Assembly (NCBI GenBank): GCA_037013685.1
Contig: CM072889.1
Coordinates: forward strand, 19,787,976 to 19,851,975
Reading direction: 5' to 3'
From: Acridotheres tristis
Lineage: Eukaryota > Chordata > Aves > Passeriformes > Sturnidae
DNA: 64,000 nt
Below, piece after piece: positions 63,511 to 64,000 of this stretch (position 1 is the stretch's first letter; each line of letters begins with the position of its first letter). The translations under genes were made by a program, and so were the position numbers. The notes beneath the pieces were generated by a model that did no database searches, was not told the origin of the DNA, and saw nothing but the letters and a program-made list of their open reading frames with translations.

Positions 63511-64000
63511 CTAGGGCAGCCTCGTGGTTTGCTTTATCCACTTGACGTACTTGGACACCCTGGTGTAGACGCCGTACTTGCCCGGCAGGGCACACTCCTC
63601 TCCCCAGCTGGTGATGCCCGTGAGGAACCAGGTGCCCTCGATCTCGGTGGTGTAGGGCCCCCCGCTGTCCCCCTCGCAGGTGTCCCTGCCCCCGGACGGG
63701 TATCCGGCACAGAACATGTTCTGCAGGATGGTGGTGGAGGTGCTCTTGAGGCAGGTGGGCCGGTCCACGAAGGGCACCTTGAGCACCTGCAGGGTGGTGG
63801 CCTTGCGGCCGTGGAAGAGCTGCCGGCCCCAGCCGCTGACCGTGCCCACGCCTTGCTTGAGCAGCGCGTTGGTGAATTCTCGGCTGCCCAGGCAGATGGG
63901 GGTCACGTAGCTGCTGAAGGTGAGCGGCTGCTCCAGCTCCAGCAGGGCGATGTCGTTGTGGTACTCATTGATGGAGGCGTTGTAGGTGGGGTGCGGGAGC
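63511..64000 (-). CDS. F9: Coagulation factor IX, last exon (partial)
   Basis: C-terminal 163 residues of a trypsin-like protease domain on the minus strand; the rest lies beyond the window. Factor IX is a secreted, vitamin-K-dependent zymogen that, once activated, cleaves factor X with factor VIIIa. Visible landmarks: the catalytic Asp in [13 protein letters not shown], the catalytic Ser in CEGDSGGP, S1-pocket Asp in GGRDTC, and [20 protein letters not shown]. The C-terminus is WIKQTTRLP (human WIKEKTKLT). The sequence is closer to F9 than to F7 or F10, and the convergent MCF2 neighbour supports F9. Relative to human, residue 190 (chymotrypsin numbering) is Thr instead of Ser and residue 192 is Glu instead of Gln. 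No break is seen in this exon. Confidence 0.96.
   Translation of the reverse strand, partial: LPHPTYNASINEYHNDIALLELEQPLTFSSYVTPICLGSREFTNALLKQGVGTVSGWGRQLFHGRKATTLQVLKVPFVDRPTCLKSTSTTILQNMFCAGYPSGGRDTCEGDSGGPYTTEIEGTWFLTGITSWGEECALPGKYGVYTRVSKYVKWIKQTTRLP

Noticed and set aside
63511..64000. Factor VII or factor X as the protease
   Set aside because: The peptide blocks [16 protein letters not shown] and [13 protein letters not shown] are closest to factor IX, and gene order supports it.

Overview
This is a window of vertebrate, almost certainly bird, nuclear DNA. Genes are split into short exons (41-222 coding bases) with GT/AG junctions, there are CpG-rich first exons, and the interspersed repeats are avian-type CR1 LINE fragments, one ending in an ATTCT tail. 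A songbird is my best guess from CR1 style and GC-rich minisatellites, but that is inference. The gene pair is the conserved F9-MCF2 neighbourhood (human Xq27; the corresponding bird segment is chicken chromosome 4p / songbird 4A).

Layout. 1-5500: intergenic DNA upstream of MCF2, possibly including the 3' end of an upstream gene near 650, then a 430-base polypurine tract and a 0.85 kb GGTACC-rich minisatellite abutting a CpG-rich first exon. 5530/5596-60973: MCF2 (DBL proto-oncogene, a Rho-family guanine nucleotide exchange factor) on the plus strand. I could place 30 coding exons with consistent reading phase, plus an alternative first exon at 25087. The long form reads as about 1102 residues: CRAL-TRIO/SEC14-like region, spectrin-like repeat, DH, PH, a serine/acid-rich linker and a C-terminal SH3 domain. 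The alternative start gives about 1008 residues. 60974-~62165: MCF2 3' UTR ending at an AATAAA. 62.4-63.0 kb: a 41-bp minisatellite. 63511-64000: the last coding exon of F9 (coagulation factor IX) on the minus strand, running off the window, so the two genes converge.

The striking feature is the tandem repeats. Several MCF2 introns carry arrays whose repeat unit contains a copy of the adjacent exon's own splice site: a 32-bp unit repeated about 36 times that copies the donor of the exon ending at 30898; about 60-bp units that copy the acceptor of the exon starting at 29972; about 45-60-bp units that copy the acceptor of the exon starting at 39450; and short in-frame duplications of the donors at 45843 and 47745. 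The window therefore holds rows of decoy splice sites inside a signalling gene. Other repeats include two telomere-like arrays (10.8-11.3 kb and 33.9-34.4 kb), an ATTCT pentanucleotide array on a CR1 tail, a G-run array with quadruplex potential, and GGTACC-rich minisatellites beside both MCF2 first exons.

I saw no tRNA, rRNA, CRISPR or intact transposon genes. The long open frames over the minisatellites are artefacts of repeats whose unit length keeps frames open.
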